From KBS50 sp042434095 (GTDB lineage: Bacteria > Actinomycetota > Actinomycetes > Mycobacteriales > Micromonosporaceae), in assembly GCF_042434095.1 (NCBI RefSeq), contig NZ_JBHLUE010000026.1, positions 1 to 64,000 of the forward strand: a stretch of 64,000 nucleotides of DNA. Reading direction: 5' to 3'. A program made the position numbers and the translations under genes. Below the pieces are notes generated by a model, which searched no databases, was not told the DNA's origin, and saw nothing but the letters and a program-made list of their open reading frames with translations. This document shows positions 60,335-64,000 of this stretch, in pieces (within the stretch, counting starts at the first letter, position 1; every line of letters begins with the position of its first letter).

Positions 60335-61183
60335 TCAGACGGCCGCGCGCACGGCGTCGGCGAGCGAGGTCGGCCGCCGCCCGATCAGCTTCTCCAGGTC
60401 GTCGACCGGCACGTACAGCGCCCCCCGGGCCAGACCCCGGTCGGCGTCGGCGAGAGCGGCGGCGTACGGCTCGGGCAGCCCGGCCGCGACGAGCAGCTCG
60501 GTGTACCGGTCCACGGGCAGGTCGGTGTAGCGGACGTCCTGGCCGGTCTGCCGGGCGACCTCGGCGGCCAGCTCGGTCATGGTGAACGCCTCACCGCCGA
60601 GCTCGTACGCCCGGCCCGCGTGGCCGTCGGTGGTGAGCACCTCGGCCGCGGCCTCCGCGTAGTCGGCGCGGGCGGCGGCGCTGACCCGGCCGTCACCGGC
60701 CGCCCCGGCCACCCCGTGGGCCAGGTACGTCGGGAGCTGAGCGGTGTAATTCTCCAGATACCAGCTGTTGCGCAGCAGCACGTGCGGCAGGCCGGAGTCT
60801 CGCAGTTGCCGCTCGGTGGCCTGGTGCTCGGCGGCCATCTGCAGGTCGGAGGTGTCGGCGTGCGCGATGCTGGTGTAGACGACCAGCCCGACCCCGGCCT
60901 CGCGGGCCGCGGTGATCACGTTGCCGTGCTGTCGCACCCGCTGGCCCACCTCGCTGCCGGACACGAACATCAGCTTCTGTGCCCCGGCGAACGCGGCGCG
61001 CAGCGAGTCGAGATCGTCGTAGTCGGCCGTCCGGACGACCAGGCCCCGGTCGGCGAGGTCGGCGAGCCGGTTGACGTCCCGGCCGAGCGCCACGATCTGG
61101 CCGGCGGGTACGCCCCGACGCAGCAGGGACTCGACGATCAGGCGGCCCAGGTGGCCGGTGGCGCCGGTGACGACGATGGACAT
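60335..61183 (-). CDS. NmrA/QorB-like NAD(P)H-binding oxidoreductase
   Basis: 282 residues from ATG 61183. Rossmann site: VVTGATGHLGRLIVESLLRR and ALGRDVNRLADLADRGLVVR. The atypical SDR core (TADYDDLDSLRAAFAGAQKL, VVYTSIAHADTSDLQMAAEH, LRNSWYLENYTAQLPTYLAH) matches QorB/AzoB-like quinone reductases, which lack the classical YxxxK pair. The C-terminal half binds substrate. It is divergent from an HxlR gene, which should respond to quinones or oxidants. Confidence 0.9.
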   Translation of the reverse strand: MSIVVTGATGHLGRLIVESLLRRGVPAGQIVALGRDVNRLADLADRGLVVRTADYDDLDSLRAAFAGAQKLMFVSGSEVGQRVRQHGNVITAAREAGVGLVVYTSIAHADTSDLQMAAEHQATERQLRDSGLPHVLLRNSWYLENYTAQLPTYLAHGVAGAAGDGRVSAAARADYAEAAAEVLTTDGHAGRAYELGGEAFTMTELAAEVARQTGQDVRYTDLPVDRYTELLVAAGLPEPYAAALADADRGLARGALYVPVDDLEKLIGRRPTSLADAVRAAV

Positions 61184-61227
61184 GGCGTGCTCTCCTCTGA
61201 CGGTTGTTGCTCCGCTGTCGCTGGTGA

Positions 61228-61261
61228 CCAACGGGAATGCCGTCCTATCACTTCCCGTTGG
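61228..61261. promoter_or_regulatory. Inverted repeat between the qorB-like and hxlR-like genes
   Basis: CCAACGGGAA (61228-61237) and TTCCCGTTGG (61252-61261) are a perfect 10-bp inverted repeat with a 14-base spacer. It lies 44 bases from the qorB-like start and 29 bases from the regulator start. It is a likely HxlR operator. Confidence 0.6.
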
Positions 61262-61290
61262 AGAGTAGGCACCTTGAAGTATGTCACGCA

Positions 61291-61671
61291 CCGATGGAGA
61301 GTGATCAGGTGAAGCCCGATCCGTTCAACCGCAACTGCGGCAGCCGGCAGGTGATCGACCGCATCGGCGACCGATGGAGCGTGCTGGTCGTGCTCACCCT
61401 CGCCGACGGTCAGAAGCGGTACGGCGAGCTGGCCCAGCGGATCGACGGGGTGAGCCAGAAGATGCTCACCCAGACCCTGCGCGGCCTGGAACGCGACGGC
61501 ATCGTCACCCGCACCGTGCACGCGAGCGTGCCACCCCGGGTCGACTACGAGCTCACCGACCTGGGCCGCAGCCTGCTCGACCTGGTCTCCGGCCTGGAGG
61601 CGTGGGCCACCACCCACCTGACGGAGGTCGAGGCCGCCCGGACCCGGTACGACGGCCGCTCGGAGCGGTGA
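61291..61671 (+). CDS. HxlR-family transcriptional regulator
   Basis: 126 residues from ATG 61291 (GTG 61309 is an alternative). Winged helix: a conserved N-terminal Cys (FNRNCGSRQVIDRIGDRWSV), LTLADGQKRYGELAQRIDGV, SQKMLTQTLRGLERDGIVTR as helix-turn-helix, and VDYELTDLGRSLLDLVSGLE. The Cys position is that of redox-sensing YodB/HypR-type members. It is divergent from the quinone reductase-like gene with an inverted repeat between them. Confidence 0.92.
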   Translation, partial: PMESDQVKPDPFNRNCGSRQVIDRIGDRWSVLVVLTLADGQKRYGELAQRIDGVSQKMLTQTLRGLERDGIVTRTVHASVPPRVDYELTDLGRSLLDLVSGLEAWATTHLTEVEAARTRYDGRSER

Positions 61672-61761
61672 TCGACTGCCGGACCACCAACAAGGTCGGC
61701 AGAGTGAGCAGGCCGCCGACGAACGCGGCACCGAGCAGCACCGGGCCACTACCGTCGACTC

Positions 61762-62193
61762 ATGACGGCCCCGGACCGGGAGTATCTCTTGGATCGCACC
61801 GCCGCGGCCGGCGATCGGCAGCGGGTCCTGCTGGTGAGCGCCTGGCCGGGCTGGCGGGAGACGGAGCCACGGTACGTCGCCTTCGTCGAGCGGTACACCG
61901 GCGTCTCGTCCGGCGGACTGCCGAACCGGAGCCTGTTCACCGTCAGCGCCGAGGTGGGCGCCATCGGGCCGCTGGTGGAGCTGCTCGAAGCGCGTACCGG
62001 AATCGTCGCCGGCGGTGCCGACCTGGTCGGCCGGCTGGCCGCGGCCCTGACCGCGGCGGTGCGGCGCGGAGACCTCACCGACGCGTTGCCGCCGGGGACC
62101 GCCCGGGATCGGGTGGCCGCCTGGTTCGCCGAGGCCGGCGTGCCGGTCGAGACGGACTTCTGGATGTGGACGGATACCAGCGACATGGTGTGA
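61762..62193 (+). CDS. Hypothetical protein
   Basis: 143 residues, ATG start. Soluble, alpha/beta. Motif-like parts: RVLLVSAWPGWRETEPRYVA, VERYTGVSSGGLPNRSLFTV and ETDFWMWTDTSDMV at the end. No family is recognised. The gene before it is the HxlR regulator; the gap 62194-62336 after it has no gene. Confidence 0.6.
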   Translation: MTAPDREYLLDRTAAAGDRQRVLLVSAWPGWRETEPRYVAFVERYTGVSSGGLPNRSLFTVSAEVGAIGPLVELLEARTGIVAGGADLVGRLAAALTAAVRRGDLTDALPPGTARDRVAAWFAEAGVPVETDFWMWTDTSDMV

Positions 62194-62339
62194 CGGCATC
62201 GGACCTGAGCATCAAGTCCGATGCCGGTCATCTGGGCCGGCATCAAGCTGCGGCGCCGCGCAGGCCCTCGATGCCCTGGTCGAGAAAGGCCGCCCGGTGG
62301 GTAAGACCGCCGATGCGCTGACCGTGTCATGATCGCGTG

Positions 62340-63116
62340 ATGCGGGTAGCGATGGCAACCGATGCGGGACACCCCGGGCGTACCAATGAGGATTTCGCTG
62401 GCGCCGTTCCCTCCGGCATGGTCCTGGTCGACGGCGCGGGCGGCATCACCGGCGCCGAGAAGGTCTGCCACCACGGTGTGACCTGGTACGCCACCCGTCT
62501 CGGCGGTGCCCTCCTGGGCGCGCTGTCCCAGGACCGGAGCCTGCGCGACGTGCTGGCCGAGAGCATCGAGCGGATCACCGACGAACACCGCGACACGTGC
62601 GACGTCGCCCACCCCATCAGCCCGTTCGCGGCCGTGGGGATGCTCCGATTCTCCGGCGGCCTCGTCGAGCACCTGGTCCTCGGTGACGCCGTGGTGGTCC
62701 TCGGGAGGGCTGGGGCCGAGCCGTTCGTCGCTCACGACCCGCGCGAGGTGGCGATCGCCCGGTCCTTCGAGGCCCGGCTGAAGGACATTCCCGAGGGCAG
62801 CGACGAGTACCGGCGGCTGCTGCTGGAGTTGCGTGCTCGCCGGAACAGCCCGGGCGGTTTCTGGGTGGCCAAGGACGACCCGCGGGTGGTGGCCGAGGCG
62901 ATCACCGGCAGTTGCCCGGCGGGCGGGGTGACCGCGGCCGCGCTGCTCAGCAACGGCGCGAGCCGGCTGGTGGACACCTTCGGGCTCACCGGGTGGGCGG
63001 GTCTGCTGCACCTGCTGGAGACCGCCGGACCCGGCGAGATCATCCGCCGGGTCCGGGAGGCCGAGGTCCGCGACGGCGTCGCCACCGACGACGCGACCAT
63101 CGTCTGCCGTAGCTGA
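62340..63116 (+). CDS. PP2C-like protein phosphatase
   Basis: 258 residues from ATG 62340 (GTG 62337 directly before). PP2C pattern: ATDAGHPGRTNEDFAGAVPS (motif 1-2 with the metal-binding Asp/Glu pair R-x-N-E-D), GMVLVDGAGG (motif with second Asp; normally DGxG), AAALLSNGASRLVDTFGLTG and the terminal DDATIVC (motif 11, DDxT). The middle region is longer and less conserved than typical PP2Cs. It should dephosphorylate Ser/Thr proteins in the cytoplasm; all four metal positions look present. Confidence 0.82.
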   Translation: MRVAMATDAGHPGRTNEDFAGAVPSGMVLVDGAGGITGAEKVCHHGVTWYATRLGGALLGALSQDRSLRDVLAESIERITDEHRDTCDVAHPISPFAAVGMLRFSGGLVEHLVLGDAVVVLGRAGAEPFVAHDPREVAIARSFEARLKDIPEGSDEYRRLLLELRARRNSPGGFWVAKDDPRVVAEAITGSCPAGGVTAAALLSNGASRLVDTFGLTGWAGLLHLLETAGPGEIIRRVREAEVRDGVATDDATIVCRS

Positions 63117-63150
63117 GGGAAGACGCCTCGGCGCCGCTTAGGCTAGGCGT

Positions 63151-63477
63151 ATGGTCCGGGATGAGCTGCTGCGGCTGCGAGCGAGGGCGGAGGCTGAGGC
63201 GGCGTCGCTGGCCCAGGATCTGGAGGCGCTGTTCCTGGCATCGCGGGATTCGAATGCCGACGACGAGCACGACCCGGAGGGCGCCACCATCGGCTTCGAA
63301 CGCGCCCAGTTGACCGCGCTGCTGGCCGGGGCGCGGGAGCGGATCGCCGACGTCGACGACGCGCTGCGTCGGGTGGACGCGGGGACCTACGGCGTCTGCG
63401 AACGGTGCGGGCGGCCGATCGGCGACGAGCGGCTGGCCGCGCGGCCGTTCGCCCGCTTCTGCATGGCATGCGCATAG
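63151..63477 (+). CDS. DksA/TraR-family zinc-finger protein
   Basis: 108 residues, ATG start. An N-terminal coiled coil (LLRLRARAEAEAASLAQDLE, then ERAQLTALLAGARERIADVD) is followed by a four-Cys zinc finger YGVCERCGRPIGDERLAARP and FARFCMACA. In DksA the coiled coil reaches into RNA polymerase; the acidic tip here is NADDEHDPEG rather than the DxxDxA of true DksA, so it is a TraR/YocK-like actinobacterial relative. It follows the phosphatase gene by 34 bases. Confidence 0.88.
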   Translation: MVRDELLRLRARAEAEAASLAQDLEALFLASRDSNADDEHDPEGATIGFERAQLTALLAGARERIADVDDALRRVDAGTYGVCERCGRPIGDERLAARPFARFCMACA

Positions 63478-63547
63478 GGCCTCAAGGAGAGCGAACACTG
63501 GGGGCATTCATCCAGCGAAGCGTTTACGCGGGCCCGACCAGCTGCGC

Positions 63548-63740
63548 TCAACTGCCGCCTCCCGTGCTACGGAGCGTCCCGGCTCGGGACTGGGCTTGCT
63601 CCTCGGCCTGTTCGAGCCAGCCCCGGTACCAGCGCGTGAAGCCACTCGGGCTCCCGTCCGGTTCGTGCAGAGGCCGGAACCCGCCGTCGCTGGCGGTGTC
63701 GTCCGCCCACATCTGGCCGCGGGCTGGCCCACTGATGACG
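63548..63740 (-). pseudogene. SMI1/KNR4-family C-terminal remnant
   Basis: The minus strand reads GQMWADDTASDGGFRPLHEP, then SGFTRWYRGWLEQAEEQAQS, and stops at 63548-63550. This matches the end of SMI1/KNR4 immunity-type proteins (W-x-D-D...GFxPL...GFxxWYRxWLD). The main domain is missing upstream, where sequence at 63740-63774 is unrelated. Hence a remnant of a polymorphic-toxin immunity or similar gene. Confidence 0.6.
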
Positions 63741-63774
63741 AGAGCTCAGGAATCGACCCCGTCGGGCCGGACGG

Positions 63775-63999
63775 TCAGCCTTGCGCGGTGGCCGACGGGG
63801 TCGCGCTTCCGCCCTGCGGTGCCGCCGCGGTCATGATGCGGACGATGTCGGCCCGGTCTGTGGTGGACGGCAGACCCCAGCCGGGCCGGTACCCGTACAC
63901 CTCACGCAGTGGGGTGGAGGCCGTGCGGCCGTCGAGGATTTCCACGGCGTCGGTGTCGATGAGGCCGGGATGCTCGACGCCGCACGCTTCGGCGACCTT
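63775..63999 (-). CDS. FMN-binding glutamate synthase-like protein (C-terminal part)
   Basis: The frame enters from the right window edge and stops at 63775-63777, giving 74 residues. The text KVAEACGVEHPGLIDTDAVE, ILDGRTASTPLREVYGYRPG, and WGLPSTTDRADIVRIM matches the end of the FMN-binding glutamate synthase family (REVYGYxxGWGxP). The catalytic part lies outside the window. The terminal 25 residues are low complexity. Assignment rests on the C terminus only. Confidence 0.65.
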   Translation of the reverse strand, partial: KVAEACGVEHPGLIDTDAVEILDGRTASTPLREVYGYRPGWGLPSTTDRADIVRIMTAAAPQGGSATPSATAQG

Positions 64000-64000
64000 G

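Noticed and set aside
61553..61741. Minus-strand frame starting LLGAAFVGGLLTLPTLLVVR
   Set aside because: Membrane-helix-like, but it overlaps the end of the HxlR gene and stops quickly; no transporter continues from it.
62194..62336. Possible transposase scrap
   Set aside because: No recognisable motif in any frame.
1..64000. CRISPR array or phage structural module
   Set aside because: No regularly spaced repeats of CRISPR size and no capsid, portal or tail protein was seen.

Overview
The window is about 70% GC DNA from an actinomycete. A family-level guess is Micromonosporaceae, based on overall protein character, GTG starts, a mycothiol-type enzyme, an AfsR/SARP regulator, a SigD/RsdA-like pair and a complete mce operon. 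No rRNA is present. The name of the organism cannot be read from the sequence.

Layout. 1-9.6 kb is accessory ground: the end of a lectin-like gene, a broken helicase, helically spaced 10-bp repeats, a ParB-like/macro-domain divergent pair, hrpB, a GrpB-family gene, three tRNA-like sequences and kptA. 9.7-19 kb holds small enzyme genes, a 1,034-residue AfsR-type regulator and a divergent extra elongation factor Tu. 19.9-30 kb is a graveyard of mobile DNA: a frameshifted integrase, a frameshifted integrative-element protein, a MarR fragment cut by an ISAs1-family element, a deaminase gene trapped between that element and a second IS end, an IS3 relic, an inverted duplicate of part of a pterin dehydratase/VOC gene, and an HNH nuclease gene. 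30-37.8 kb is ordinary chromosome: HxlR regulator/reductase, cold shock protein with a hairpin leader, a two-component system with a secreted repeat protein, an acetyltransferase and a ZIP metal transporter behind an IdeR/DtxR-like box.

37.9-49.4 kb is one 11-gene minus-strand mce operon: ATPase, two YrbE permeases, MceA to MceF, and two Mce-associated membrane proteins. Most junctions overlap by 1-4 bases. It would make a lipid (sterol or fatty acid type) importer of the cell envelope. Divergent from it are a SigD/ShbA-like sigma factor and its likely RsdA-type anti-sigma factor.

51-64 kb mixes intact genes (AlkB-like dioxygenase, zinc alcohol dehydrogenase, formate/nitrite transporter, DUF2254 protein, SDR, QorB-like reductase with divergent HxlR regulator, PP2C-like phosphatase, DksA/TraR-like protein) with broken ones: a DUF2961 protein, a NACHT protein that has lost its P-loop, and an SMI1/KNR4 tail. 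The window ends inside an FMN-binding glutamate synthase-like gene.

I found no CRISPR array and no complete defence or secondary-metabolite cluster. The least ordinary signals are the tRNA-like cluster with one long-variable-arm member, the deaminase flanked by inverted IS ends, the P-loop-less NACHT gene, the iron-box ZIP transporter and the phased decamer repeats.
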